Assembly (NCBI GenBank): GCA_031763025.1
Contig: JASSKH010000005.1
Coordinates: forward strand, 7,809,514 to 7,873,513
DNA: 64,000 nucleotides
Direction: 5' to 3'
Source of the DNA: Macrocystis pyrifera
Taxonomy: Eukaryota; Sar; Phaeophyceae; Laminariales; Laminariaceae
Below are positions 19,311-31,255 of this stretch, piece by piece. The notes under the pieces are model-generated. The model worked only from the letters and a program-made list of their open reading frames with translations, did no database searches and was not told where the DNA came from. The first letter of the stretch is position 1. Each line of letters begins with the position of its first letter. The translations under genes were made by a program, and so were the position numbers.

Positions 19311-22300
19311 GGGGGGCACTGGGAAGCGTGCGGCCGGATGAGACCGGCCTCGCGCTCGAGAGCAGCAGGCAGCAGCTCGCCAATTTTTTCCTTGGCGACT
19401 TTAAAAGCAGCTGTCGACCTTCGAACACTCGTATCTTATTTTCTACATACTTTAGTTTGTTTTGAGATGTGCGGCAGTTTCTGACTGCGAGCATTACTGT
19501 GATGGCCTGTGGTGTCGATGGGGTTATTTGGCGTGGTGAGTAGGTGACGACAGGTCCGATTGGTGTGCCTTTTAAAGGCCGGCGTGGTGTAGCTTGGAAG
19601 CTAAAAACCGGAAGAGTTGTGTCAGAGCGTGCTATATCATGCTATTCTATTTTTCACTGCATATGCTAGGGATGATCCGGGGAGAATTTCGGGCGTTTTT
19701 CGAGAACTATTCGTTGTTCTGCCAATGCTGTACGTAGTGCATAGATATAGGCAGCACTTCCGGGCAGTGTAGCTAACTGTACCTGTGTTAGAATCGGACC
19801 ACTTCTGTGGTGGAGTTGGGTGCAGACAGCACGCTAAAAGACGGTAACTTGTACAGCCAAGCAGCTACCGCACGCTCGTAGGTGCCGTACGTAGTGGGTG
19901 CGTCGTGCACCACCACGTATAAATACACTACTGTACGTACACCTGGCACATCATATGCCGCGTATGTTACGTGCTGTGCCTCGTCTTGGTGTTATTAGTA
20001 GTATTATATTCTACACCAAGGCAGCAGCTGTTGTAGTATATTGACGGGGAACTGTGCCCCCCTCGCCTCTACGAACCGTTTTTACTGCGAGAGTTATTCG
20101 ACCATGTGTGGCAAGATTCCAGTTTCACGAGCACTTGGTATTTTGAGACCGAGGCTAAACGGTTCCCGGCCTCGACCCGTGCTTATTTTGTGCTGTTGTT
20201 GCTGTCGTTGTGTCGGTGTTGTTTCGTGGTTTCGTTTCGTTTATTTCTTTTCTCCTTCGTTTCTCTCCCTGCGTATTCTACCATTTCGTGCAGTACTATT
20301 GTATGTACTGCATGCACTGTAGTCGTCTCCTCTAAAGAACCTTTATCAAGTGTTTCTTTCCTTTCTATGTCTTCTCTCCTCTTGTTATTTTTTCTCTTGC
20401 AAAGTTTGCTGTCTTCTCGTAATCAGCACGTTCGATGTTGTATGATATTTGGTATATACAGTAAATACGATCGTAGTATGTTGGCTCGTCTCTTCTTTTC
20501 TTCTGCGGTGTTGCATGATTTCTGTCTCTTGGCTTGTTCGGTCATTGTTCACGGTCGCGGTACGTGAACCCCTCTATGAAGAAGGACATGTACGCACCCT
20601 GGGTGGGGGTGCTGGATGTTGTTGGGTAGAAAGAACGGTCTACCCTAGTCTACCAAGCAATAAGAAAGGAAGACAGCGGGAGCCGCATAGAGAGTGAGTG
20701 GGACCGAATCTGTTAATCTATACGACAGCAAAAAAGTGGATGCGTTGACCGAGTTTGTCCCGACCTGTTGGGATCCCTTTTTTTTGTTTTGCCTTTTCGT
20801 GGTTACTGGCTAGATTTGCTTGTATTTTGATATGATCTACAGCAGTAGCACCTTGTTCTCTTAGGAGGCTGAAGGGAAGTATGGAGCTTTCAAAAACAAG
20901 GGTTCCTCGGTACTGGTTCGTAACATACCAGGTATCTTGCAACCGTGTTGCGTACTACTGTTTTGACGTTATTTTACGCCGTATATGATGGATACGGTTT
21001 TCTTTCGGCGAGCGGTCGAAACTATATTTACGTAAGTTGGAGCCTACAGCCAGTAGTAGTTGTTTACTTTTCGCAACTACAGTAAAACGCAAGCCATGGA
21101 TGTGCCATGTGTCATGCCATGGAAGCTCCCTGAATGTGTTACAGGACAGCAAATATCCAGCTTGGGCCTTGGTGCTCGGGTCAGTGTTGCTCAAGTCTTT
21201 CGTGATATGTAGCATATACATATGTGGTTACATATTCGCTCGGTCAAGGTGATGTCTGCCCTTGTTCTTGATATAAGGCTATTACACGCTTTTTTCACCT
21301 GAATGTTGATGGCAGAAGAAGCAGGCCCAGGCGATTATTAATATTAATAGTAAGTTTTTTTCTGCAACCAGATCACCGAGTGGTGTACTTTATACAAGAG
21401 TAACAACAGTTATTTTCGAGTATCCACCTCAACCGCGGTACGTGGCAGGCACAAAGGTTGGATACAAACGCCTGGTTCCTCAAGCTATACCTTCCACGAA
21501 GATGGACATACAAGCTCAACCAAGTAGATTGACGCTGTCTCTGCAAACTCGGAAAATACGTACCAGGTATTTTGCCTATGTCGCGTGTGTCCGGCCCTTA
21601 TTTTGGTTCTTGACTGGAAGTGTTCGTACGAGAGTTGAACGGGAAGCCAATGGAGCCTGACACCCATCATCCATGAACCTAAAATTGACCAAGCAAGCGG
21701 ACTACCTGGTGCACAATTACTACGTGCGACAGGGGCTATTTACTATGTGTGTGGTGCTTCACCTACAAAAGTACGGTCTTTACGTGTCAGGTACGAGGTG
21801 CATCAATGACGACCGAAGCCTTGAAGTAATCTCACCGTCCGTGTTATTAGTTTAATTGTTATAAATAGCAACGCAAGTCCGAAAAGAGCGTGTACGTACA
21901 GATAGTTCGCTAACGTTTCGATCCTCCGAACAGCCGACAAAGTATACCATGCAACACATTTTTGTGGCATGTGCTATTCACCAAAATGAAGGATACTTGG
22001 GCTACCACGTGGGGCCGTCTGCAGGGGCTTGATGCTTTCATCAAAAGTTGAACCAAACGTTACCTGTAAGATCGATTGTTCGAAGCTTATCATTGCAAGC
22101 TGCACCTCATAGTACTTCGGTCGCAACGTAGGGGTATGACCTCGTGACGGGCATATTATGTCGGTGACTTCCTTGCATGGCAGTTCCAGGGTCAACAATA
22201 GGACGATTCTGAACGGGCGGCACAGCAAAGCAGTACCTGGTACGTCGTACGATACGATGAGCTATTATTATTAATACTCTCACAGGTAGACAAAGACCTG

Positions 22301-22620
22301 GTGCTACAGGATGGTATACAAAAAACAAAACGAAACTAAAGCCTGGGCACGTCGAATTACTATATTAATGCTTATATTATGTTATACAGGTATAGCGTCG
22401 AGGCCTTCGAGTTCTACGCGGCTACATTCATATTATCTGTGTTGTCTACAGAGTTTTGTTTACGGGATGCATGTACGTAACGATCATCGGCCTAAATTCT
22501 CCTTGTAAGCCCTTTGTCACGTTGGACTTTACTGCGGCGTCTTATTTGGTATGGGTGCGTACACGGCACGTTGAAACCATCGTAATGCGCGATTCGACTG
22601 TAGTATTATATTTCGAATTA
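19311..22620. other. No gene seen
   Basis: A 3.3-kb intergenic stretch, rich in GTAC palindromes such as TACCTGGTA. A 153-codon frame on + at 20106-20567 is Cys/Leu/Phe-rich and pyrimidine-driven, so not credible. No repeat family from elsewhere in the window is recognised. Confidence 0.45.
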
Positions 22621-22624
22621 AAGT

Positions 22625-22760
22625 GCCCATGAGACTCGCGAGGACTCTATCAATTCAGCTCCTCCTGGTACCCTTGAGACTCGCGAGGACTCAATCATTT
22701 CCGCCCCTCGTACCCTTGAGACTCACTAGGACTGTCGTTTCAGTACTTTGACGTACTCTT
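22625..22760 (+). repeat. Three tandem units containing GAGACTCGCGAGGACT
   Basis: GAGACTCGCGAGGACTC occurs twice at a spacing of about 47 bases, and a diverged third copy (GAGACTCACTAGGACTG) follows. No function is apparent. Confidence 0.6.
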
Positions 22761-23187
22761 GGACTCGGCACTTCAAAATGACTGGTATTCGCGAGTCAAC
22801 AACTGAGTCCCGATGACTGGGCACTGGCTCTGACGACCTTCGTTTGCAGGATGTAGTTCTCGTGTCGCTGCTGCAAATTTTCACTCCTACCCAAAATGTA
22901 CCTGACCTCTGGAGTACAGTGTTATCGTGTCGCTGCTGCTATTTTTCGCTCCTACCCCCCAAAAGCACTTGTTGTTATTGTTTCTGGTCGACGTATTGCG
23001 AACGTGTCGTTCCTATCATTTGGCCGCTTTTCTACGCCCGACCAATCCCTGAAATTTCCATACCACCGTCCAACCTTGTATTAAATGGTAACGCTTGCCC
23101 TGCTCTACAATACTTACTTTATGTTATACTGCGCGCTGCACACGCACACTGCCTGTACATTGATTTTATTGATTATCGGATCGCAAA

Positions 23188-24450
23188 TGTGATATGAGTG
23201 AAGTAGCCTCATGGGCTATAGATATATATGATATAGTCTGCAGTTTTGTAGTCTCAGGAATTCGAGCACAACCCAAAGAATGGAATAACCCGGCGAATAT
23301 TCCGTTAGTCGAGAGTAACGTTCTTTTAGGAATGTTCTCTAGGGCGGATATAGCCCGTTAGACGAGAGTAGTAGTAATGTCCCTTAACGGAGATAATACA
23401 ATAAAATGAGAAGGTCTTATAATAGCAGAAAAACGATCAGTTGCAATAGGAGAGTACTTTAGGAGCACATCAGATAAGAGGAATTTAGGATAGTTTGTGG
23501 CACGGGGTGGGACGAGCATATCTGGGTGTCGAGTCCCTCCCCCGTATCTCTCACTTCTCTACCAGAGCACCTCCTCAGCTCTCACCCATCAATAAAGAAA
23601 ATCTAATCAGAAGAAGCGAAGCACTGCTTCCCAGCTGCCAGATACACCAGCGTCCCTTACCCTTACCCTACTTCGGCCATCACTTCACACCTGGCGTCAT
23701 CGCATTCAACGAATACTTGAGCTATGTTTTCCTTTACTTTGGTCTCCCTTTTGGTTGTTGTTCTCAGTGAACACCCCGCCTTCGTGGTGTTCGCGTCATA
23801 TTACGAGGTGTGGGGGGAATCTGTAGCCTCATTTCTTTGTTTCGAACAGCCGCATCTTCGACCACCTTTTTCTGGTCGTTAGGGATGAGCTTTGCCATCA
23901 CCCTTCGATCATCTTGTGGTCTGCATATACGACTATTCAGGGTGGGCTAATGTGATATGAGTGGAGTAGTCATGGGCTATAGATATAGATTATATAGTCT
24001 GCAGTTTTGGGTTCTCAGGAATACGAGAATAACCCAAAGAATGGATTAACCCGGCGAATATTCCGTTAGTCGAGAGTAACGTTCTTTTAGGAATGTTCTC
24101 GAGGGCGGATAGCCCGTTAGACGAGAGTAGTAATGTTCCTTAACGGAGATAGGACCATAAAATGAGAAGTTCTTATATTAGCGGAAGAACGATCGGTAGG
24201 TATAGGAAAGTTCTTGAGGAGTACATCAGATAAGAGGAATTTAGGAGAGCTTGTGGCGCGGGGTGGGACGAGTATATCTACAGTAGGTGTCGAGTCCTTC
24301 CCCCCTACCTCTCACTTCTCTACGAGAGCACCTCCTCAGCTCTCGCCATCAATAAAGAAAATCTAAATCAGAAGAAGCGAAGCACTGCTTCCCAGCAGCC
24401 AGATACACCTGCGTCCCTTACCCCTACCGTACCTCAACCATCACTTCACA
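23188..24450 (-). mobile_element. TRIM-B: complete miniature LTR element with CAAA duplication
   Basis: Two near-identical direct repeats of about 500 bp (23188-23689 and 23951-24450), each starting TGTGATATGAG and ending CTTCACA, flank 261 bp of internal sequence. The whole is bounded by CAAA on both sides (23184-23187 and 24451-24454), a 4-bp target duplication. Short internal region plus long terminal repeats is the definition of a terminal-repeat retrotransposon in miniature. Sense strand is taken as minus because the only internal ORF is there. No gag or pol domain is encoded; mobilisation would need a helper. Confidence 0.8.
23764..23898 (-). CDS. 44-aa ORF inside TRIM-B
   Basis: Starts MAKLIPNDQKKVVEDAAVRN and ends in a basic TPRRRGVH tail before TGA. 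The ORF is polar, highly charged and protein-like despite its size. It begins about 50 bases after the terminal repeat on the minus strand, where gag normally starts. No family is recognised; it could be a gag N-terminal remnant. Confidence 0.4.
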   Translation of the reverse strand: MAKLIPNDQKKVVEDAAVRNKEMRLQIPPTPRNMTRTPRRRGVH

Positions 24451-24454
24451 CAAA

Positions 24455-25447
24455 CTGGTGACTGGCGAATCTGCTTCTACACAAAACACGAATTCACTCT
24501 CGATTCAACTATTATTAGTACTTGTACCACTGTTGTTAAGATCAGGGTCGGGACACTACTACTACTTGTAGTAGAACCCGAGTATCGTGGTAAGGGAATG
24601 GGAAGCAGGTACTATCGGAACTGGCTAGGAAGGCAGCTTCTCTTGTTCAAGAGGCTTGTTTGTGTGTTGTCGTATTCTTCCTCTTCATGATGAGAGAGAA
24701 GGGAGCTGTTGAGAGTGGTTCGATAGGGTCTTGATTCAAGGCATCAAGGCCACTTCTGCCCTCCTTCTGTTAACCCGCTAGACGGGTAAAGACACTTGTC
24801 CGAAGATCTTTCCTCGGGCGCTTGTCTACTCTTCTCCTGTCCCCCATCCTAACATTGTACTGCAAGGGAAACATCAGAGCCTCGGGAATACTCTTGGGGT
24901 ATTCAGGGCGTCGATTATTATTTACCAAGGGAAGCTTCAGAGCCCCAGGAATACTCTTAGGGTATTCAGGGCTTTGATACTAAGGGCTATCTCATAACCC
25001 CTTCTATAGTCCGATACTATATAATATCACATACTGCTGTAAAACGGATCGTGCCCGAATTTATGTATTCTACAACACAACAGGTAAAAGTGTCCGAGAC
25101 CCCTCCTTGCCCAATCTGGGCGTAAAACAATCTTCGTGCAGACATGAAATAATAATGCAGCGAAAACCCACGACAACAAGGTGTCGTCAACGTCACAATT
25201 CGGTACTGCTACAACTGCACGCAATGGTGTCCTCTAGTCCAATTCTCCACAGGGATGTTTTACGCCCATACAGTTAAGGCCCGCTATTAAGAAACGTCGG
25301 TTTGGCGTTGAGGCTCAATGCCTTATTTGCAGGCACACTCCAGCCGTATTCTTAAACAGACGTTCGTTAAGAGTATGGGCTTTCAACCGCTCCATCTCTT
25401 AAACGGGACACTTTTTATTTCCAGGGGGATTTTGGCGGCAGGGGGTT
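24455..25447. other. No gene seen
   Basis: Intergenic sequence with a duplicated phrase, GAATACTCTTGGGGTATTCAGG and a near copy, at 24882-24912 and 24946-24975. Otherwise featureless. Confidence 0.45.
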
Positions 25448-26333
25448 GTTAAGGTCAAGGTCGGGGCACTTGTATCCCTGGACAGGTTTGCCTAGTAAGT
25501 CAGTACTCGTTGGCACTCACGTGTGTTGTTTGCTTAAAGATAGAAGAAGAGCAGCTTTATTCCTTTCGTGCACGCGGAGACTGAGAGCCGAGCTCGTGCC
25601 TCGCTGGGAAAATCCCTGGTTTTCCATCTACGATACGCCTCCCAAGTACTACGAATACGATCCTAATACTTGAACCCAGGTAATTACTGGGCATTCAGCC
25701 TCATTCAAGGCAGTATCATAACACTAGTCCACTCTGATGAGCCCTATATGCTTAATTATGGGAAATTCGTGGAAACCCCGATTCCACGAACTAGAACATG
25801 AGTCGAAGATGCGGCTGCTCGAAACCCACTCCCACACCTCTGAACGGCGAGACAACGAAGCCGACAAGGTAGGTAAAAAAAAGAAGAAGAAAGGAAGGCC
25901 TAGCCCTAAGGGCGGAATAAATCGTCAACGAAAGCGATCGCCATGCCACCCGCAACAGAGGGGAGGGCGAGGAAGTTGCATGGAAAAGCGAAAAATTAAT
26001 ACCAAAAACGAGAAGAAAAATAACACGGAAAACGCCAAGAACCACGTAAACCCAGCCCACAACTATGAAAACGCGTCCTGTGCCGCAAATGAGAGGCCCG
26101 ATTACCCAGACCAGCCCCGACACTGAGCGGAGGGTGTAGGCAGGACAGAATACGCAAAAACCATCCCCAACCCAGCCCAAGAAAAAACAAACCAGAAACC
26201 GAGCAGAAAAAAAAAAAACTGACCCGCACACTCGGAAAACGTCAAGAAGAAAAACACCCCTCGAAGTCCAGGAAAACGACAAGAAAAAAAATATATCGAG
26301 CGGGGCCGAGAAGCGAGAGGCAATATCATAACA
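25448..26333 (+). mobile_element. TRIM-A copy 1
   Basis: A terminal repeat 25448-25723 (TGTTAAGG..CAGTATCATAACA) is followed by an internal region that ends at a second CAATATCATAACA (26321-26333). The internal region contains the conserved short frame starting MSRRCGCSKPTPTPLNGE (about 25806). A purine-rich stretch, 25975-26320, is absent from other copies. The 3' repeat is reduced to its last bases. No convincing target duplication remains. Confidence 0.65.
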
Positions 26334-27147
26334 GGATTGGATACTATCCGGTTGATTTTTTTAAATTAAAAAGTGATCGAAACGAAGAACAACAGGAACC
26401 TCCACACTGCCGGAGGAGTCCAGGGTGTGTCGGGCGTTGGTTGTTGTACAAATGCTGCTGTAGTCCGCGTTTCGCATTTCATTCGGCATTCCAAATAGGA
26501 CCTCGTTTCTTATCTCGTGCGGACATCGATCGCTGCTGTTTCTTAGGCTGTAATTTCCTATCTTGCCGGCCAATATGAGCTACATTTCAAACGCCGAATT
26601 CCTTACTCTTCTCGAAAGGCCGAGCCTCTATTTCCTAGAGCTACATTTCTTAGTAGCGGGCCGAAACTGTAATGCGCAAGGGTGGGGTCCGGCCACCTGT
26701 TAAAATACTTGGCACCACTTGATGACACCACTGCTGACACCCCTGCCCCACCCATGGTTGTTTTTTTCTTGTAAATATTTGATGAAGGCCATATATACCC
26801 CGTAGCACGCGCGATCGAGAATGTATCAGGTATAAACAGGTGCCGGAAAGAGATGACGGGATTTGACCGTGAAAAATAGTAGTTCCATTTCATCCCACCG
26901 GTTGAACAAGAGTTTCGATCACTCAATCGGTCGTACTCACAGCTGACGTATTCCAACAGAATCGCCTGAGCTAACCCCAGCCTCGGTCTAAAGCCCCCCT
27001 CCTTTTTCTCCCTTGGCAGTGGCGCGCCCCCCGTGCTACCGCTGTGTTCTGGTCTCGTGTGCTCGATTGATGGCCGACTCTCATCAACAGAAAAACAATA
27101 GTAGTAGTACTACTTTGCACTGCGGATTGTTCTTCATCATATTCTCG
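26334..27147. other. No gene seen
   Basis: Intergenic sequence. ORFs on the minus strand (up to 117 codons) lack motifs and splice context. Confidence 0.4.
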
Positions 27148-27347
27148 TGTGATATGAGTGAAGTACTCATGGGCTATAGATACAAATAATAAAGTCTGCA
27201 GTTTTGCGGTCTTAGGACTACGGGAAAAATCCAAAGAATGGATTAACCCGGCGGATATTCCGTGAGTTGAGAGTACCGTTCTTTTAGGAATGTTCTCTAT
27301 GGCGAATGGCCCGTTAGACGCGAATAATGTTCCTTAACGGAGATAGG

Positions 27348-28243
27348 TGATATGGTACTGCTTTGAATGAGGCTGAAAGCCCGGTAGTTACCTGGGTTCA
27401 GGCATTGGGATCGTATTTGTAGTACTTGGGAGGCGTGTCTTAGATGGAAAACCAGGGCTTTCTCAGAGAGGCACGAGCTGATTCCCAGTCTCCGCGGGCA
27501 CGAAAGGATTAAAGCTGCTCTTCTTCTATATGTTAGCAACAACACATGTACGTACCAACGAGTACCGGCTTATTAGGCCAACCTGTCCAGGGATGTCCCG
27601 ATCTCTGATCAACAAGTGACATCGTCGGCAGGACAAAATACTAACGTCGTTCTGGGTGACGTGGTACGGGGGGGGGGTTCATGGAGAAGTTGTTCTGCAC
27701 GTATTTGTGCCAACCCCGCCGGCAAATACTTCGACATGTCGCCACGGTCGTGGGGGTTGGCACAGGGCTTGCAGCGTTGAACCGATACGCGCCAGCGAGC
27801 ATCAGCGCCGGGCATATCGGAAGGAAGATTCGTTATCTTGACGTTCAGAGGTGTAGGAGTGGGTTTCGAGGAGCCGCATTTTCGACACATGATCTAGCTA
27901 GAGGAATCAGGGTTTACACGAATTCCCCATAATTCTGCTTATACGACTCATCAGAGTGGGCTAGTGTTGTGGTACAGCTTTGAAAGAGGCTGAAAACCCG
28001 GTAGTTACCTGGGTTCAGGCACTGGGATCGTATTTGTAGTACTAGGGAGGCGTATCTTATATGGAAAACCAGGGGTTTCCCCAGCGAGGCACAAGCTTGG
28101 CTCCCAGTCTCCGCGTGCATGAAAGGAATAAAGCTATTCTTCTTGTATCTCTAACCAAACAACACACGTGAGTACCAGCGAGTACCGGCTCAATAGGCCA
28201 ACTTGTCCAGGGATACAAAATCTCCCGACCTCTGATCTTAACA
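27348..28243 (-). mobile_element. TRIM-A copy 2: complete, inserted in TRIM-B, TAGG duplication
   Basis: Two terminal repeats of about 275 bp (27348-27618 and 27965-28243) flank a 346-bp internal region. TAGG is duplicated at 27344-27347 and 28244-28247, inside the TRIM-B repeat. The ends are degenerate inverted TG..CA (TGATATGG.. and ..GATCTTAACA). This is the only copy in the window with both repeats near full length, so it fixes the family's structure. Confidence 0.8.
27609..27890 (-). CDS. TRIM-A internal ORF (93 aa)
   Basis: Starts MCRKCGSSKPTPTPLNVKIT about 75 bases after the 5' repeat and stops just inside the 3' repeat, so it fills the internal region. The first 20 residues are conserved in frame in the copies at about 25806, 34470, 37555 and 38795 (mostly MSRRCGSS.PTPTPLNGE). 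Cys pairs occur (CRKC, CKPC) and the C-terminus is Pro/Arg-rich. No known domain. Probably a residual or minimal gag-like product. Confidence 0.45.
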   Translation of the reverse strand: MCRKCGSSKPTPTPLNVKITNLPSDMPGADARWRVSVQRCKPCANPHDRGDMSKYLPAGLAQIRAEQLLHEPPPRTTSPRTTLVFCPADDVTC

Positions 28244-28540
28244 TAGGACCATAAATTGTGAAGTTTTTTACCAGAAGAACGATCGTAGCCATAGGAAAGT
28301 TCCATAGGAGTACATCAGACAAGAAGAATTTTAGGAGAGCACTTGTGGCGTGGGGTGGAACAAGTATATCTGGGTGTCGAGTCCCCCCCCCCTACCTCTC
28401 ACTTTTCTACCAGACAGAGCACCTCGTTAGCTCTTGCCATCAATAAAGAAGATCTAAATCTGAAAAAGCGAGGCACTGCTTCCCAGCTGCCAGATACACC
28501 TGCGTCCCTTACCCTTACTCTATCTCGGACATCTCTTCAC

Positions 28541-28980
28541 ACTCGGGTCTGTTCTTAGACTGCCACGTGTCCAAGGTACACACGTACAGTAGCACTTCGC
28601 ACAAGCGTAGGATATTATTCCCCAGGCGCACCTACTGTAAGTAGGGTTGCCTATATCTAAAACTCCCAAAGCCTCCGTTTTGTAGTCAATACCGGTGCGT
28701 TAAACCCCAGTTTACGGTGATAAGTTCCACGTTTCGGCAGGGCAAGTCCACGAAAAAGTAATCGAAATTGACACGAGATCCGGTGGGTTTTGATTCTATG
28801 TCGAGATCGAAAGTCTGTCGGCACATCGAGCTGCGGTGTGCTCGCGTTTATACGCGTTCCTCGTGAACTTGCCGTGTGCGAATATGCCATGCGACGTCTC
28901 CAGTACTCGCAGTACTTCTACCGCAAGCACAGCACATCACAATCTACCCTGCACAAAACAGCAAAACACGTATCGTACCA
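28541..28980. other. No gene seen
   Basis: Intergenic; no repeats shared with the rest of the window. Confidence 0.4.
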
Positions 28981-29009
28981 CACGTTCTTGTCGTTCTGAT
29001 CTGTTATCC

Positions 29010-29050
29010 TGTCCCTGTGAGCGAGCGTAGCGGGCGGCACTTGTATTTCC
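29010..29050 (+). repeat. Helitron-like 3' fragment
   Basis: GAGCGAGCGTAGCGGGCGGC, matching the region before the terminal hairpin of the elements ending at 5629 and 33243, then directly ACTTGTA. The second hairpin arm is missing, so this is a truncated copy. Confidence 0.5.
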
Positions 29051-29419
29051 TTAGTCCCCTCTATTTTTTCCCTCGTGCTTGAAACCGGTTTTCCACGGCA
29101 GCAACTCACGATCGGCTTGTTCCTTCACCGTATTGCCCTCGATTGTGCGAAACTGTGCGATCAACGGCGTCGTACGTGCTGTTTGTTGTTGCGCCCTTTT
29201 CTTTTACCCACCATCCCAAGGCCCTTCGGACCCGTGGGTTCCTTTGAGGGGACGCTGTGTCGTCTGGTCCATCGTGCGTGCATACATCATGTATTATGAT
29301 GGCACCTAGGGAACTGCACGGCAACGCATGTGGTTGTCGTGTTCTACTTAAATACCAGTATACATGCAGCTTGTAAAACACGGGATGAGTTCCGACGCCC
29401 GAAATTCTCGACTTTTTCA

Positions 29420-29723
29420 AATTGATGGACCAACGCCCCAACGGGTAGGGTGGACCGTAACTGGTCCGAGTCCGGCGGGAAGGCCTCATAGCCTTGGTTT
29501 TTGTTAGTGGGTGAGCGCGAGCAAGTCCCACACTACCCGGGAGGGATGACTGTCCCGGGTGGCTATCTCCACCGCACCTGCTCCTCTCGGGGGTCAGGTC
29601 GGGTCAACGTGCCCAAATGGGCTAAATTGACACACGACACGAAATTGGGAACGTGGAAGTGTGGTGAGCTTAAGCTTTATTTTTACCAATCCGCCGGAGG
29701 ATAAAAAAAAAAAAAAAAAAAAA
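29420..29723 (+). mobile_element. SINE-like repeat, copy 2, with poly-A tail
   Basis: About 300 bp ending in a run of about 20 A (29704-29723). It contains TGGTCCGAGTCC at about 29462, close to a pol III B box (GGTTCGANTCC), and no ORF. It is the uninterrupted counterpart of 12250-13640. In its reverse complement the site GATTGGTAAAAATAAAGC is intact, which is the empty target of the hAT-like insertion at 12292. Confidence 0.55.
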
Positions 29724-30585
29724 GATAAAATAATGTCCACGATCTCACGAATTTCGTCCCAGCATTTTTTTACCAGGCATGTATCGTACGAGGTAAAAAA
29801 CACAGGCACAGGCACACTGACGACGTGTTCTGCTGTGTGCTGCTTGCTGCCTACCGTACTCTGTCTGCTGTCTGCTGTCTTCTTCCTTATTCTGCCGAGG
29901 GAACGAGATATAGAGGAGGCCTGGTCTGCCATCGGCACACAACACCGACAACTGTATACCACGCAGTACGTAGTAGGCAGTTCAATACGTGCAGAATGGG
30001 TCACGTCCTTTTCGTTAATGGACATGTCTGGCAGTCTCGACAACAGCAGAGACTGCCGCCTGCATCGTGGCTGCTGATATCTCGGCCGGAAGAACCTGGC
30101 AGAAGCAATAGCGGCGAGGTGCTTGCTGCTGGTGTGGGAGACCCTCCGAGGGATGGAAGGTATTCCTGTATAGCGTTGCTTGTCCCAGTGTATGGTGCTA
30201 TTTAGAGCAGCACATTTACAGCAGCAGCAGCAGCACTTCGTACGTGAGTGCGGTTGAACATGAACTGGGCGTGGACGCGGCGTAATTAGAAATGACTTCG
30301 TCGGAAGCACTTGCTTGACGAGTCTACGAGATCTCTCTGCCGCTCTGTTATATACTGCTGCTGCCGTCGTTGTCGTCCCTCCGCTGGCTTTCAGCACGGC
30401 ACGTTGTTCTGTTCTGCCTCGTCACTGAACATGCATTAACCTGTACCAGTAACGTTTTTATTATATTGTTTATTGTTACTCGTACCAGTACCAGGTACAA
30501 ACAGTACGTACAAATACGTCAACTGTGAGTTGGACTGGTTGAGTGGCTGGTACTCATCTTTGCACACCTCGGACAGATCCGCTCA
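29724..30585. other. No convincing gene
   Basis: A 267-codon minus-strand frame (29594-30397) crosses this stretch, but it runs into the SINE-like poly-A tract and is driven by CAG repeats. See rejected items. Confidence 0.4.
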
Positions 30586-30790
30586 CGGTAGCTCGAGCTA
30601 GCTCTTCAAAGAGCTAGCTCACCGGTGAGCTACGTGAGCTACGTGAGCTATACATGTTTTCCTGGCTTGAGCTATAGGAGGGTGGTAGCTCATCTGCACA
30701 TGTTTTCCAAGCTTGAGCTATAGAGGATAGCTCATCTGCACATATATATGTGTCGAGAGTGAGCTATGGGAGCTACATGAGCTACTGTTG
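30586..30790 (+). repeat. Minisatellite cluster, GAGCTATAG units (1)
   Basis: Units of about 40-50 bases containing GAGCTATAGG, TAGCTCATCTGCACATGTTTTC and AAGCTTGAGC, plus GAGCTACGTGAGCTA runs. The same unit forms clusters at 33555, 34290 and 35325. Spacer length varies and repeats are not identical. Confidence 0.75.
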
Positions 30791-31255
30791 TAACATCGCG
30801 TCGTACGTTAATTCGTATATAGTTTGGGATCAATGAGGCCTCCTGCTGCGACCAGTCGGAGACTCTCACCCAGGGTTACTACTCCCGCGTTGGTTGTCTG
30901 GCAATCAACGCGGCACCTCGTCGCAGAGAGTAGGTACCCCGGTAAAATAAACACTAACAAAACTGATGTCGTTGTCGACGTTACACCTCGCTACCAACGA
31001 TGGGCGGGTGGGATGGTCTGTTTTTTTCCTAGCCTCTTTCTACTTTGTCGTGCTGTTGTAGAGCTGCGATATCATATCGCTCACGGAGTGATCACTCAAT
31101 CACTGTCTCCCCATACAACAATGAGGCTTTCCCGAAAAGGGATCCACCCTGCTGGCGTCCCCTCTTTTCTGGTCCAGATTACTGTTGTAACATCGTGTCG
31201 TAATTTAATTCGTACCTGGTATATAGTTTGGGATCAATGAGGCCTCTCTCTGCTG
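30786..31255 (+). repeat. Pair of 65-bp direct repeats, 400 bp apart
   Basis: GTTGTAACATCGCGTCGTA..TATATAGTTTGGGATCAATG (30789-30850) recurs at 31185-31250 with a short ACCTGG insertion. The interval contains no recognised gene. The repeats could be ends of a small element or a segmental duplication. Confidence 0.55.

Larger units (their letters stand above)
27148..28540 (-). mobile_element. TRIM-B terminal repeat split by TRIM-A
   Basis: The left part (27148-27347, TGTGATATGAG onward) and the right part (28244-28540) together make one TRIM-B terminal repeat. A TRIM-A element occupies the gap. The join is exact: removing 27348-28243 and one TAGG restores GGAGATAGGACCATAAA, as in the copy at 23951. 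It appears to be a solo repeat. Confidence 0.75.

Noticed and set aside
20106-20567. 153-codon frame on the plus strand
   Set aside because: Pyrimidine-rich sequence yields Cys/Leu/Phe runs; not credible as a protein.
29594-30397. 267-codon open frame on the minus strand
   Set aside because: It ends in the SINE-like repeat, is driven by CAG repeats (poly-Cys) and a poly-A tract (poly-Phe), and shows no domain or splice context.
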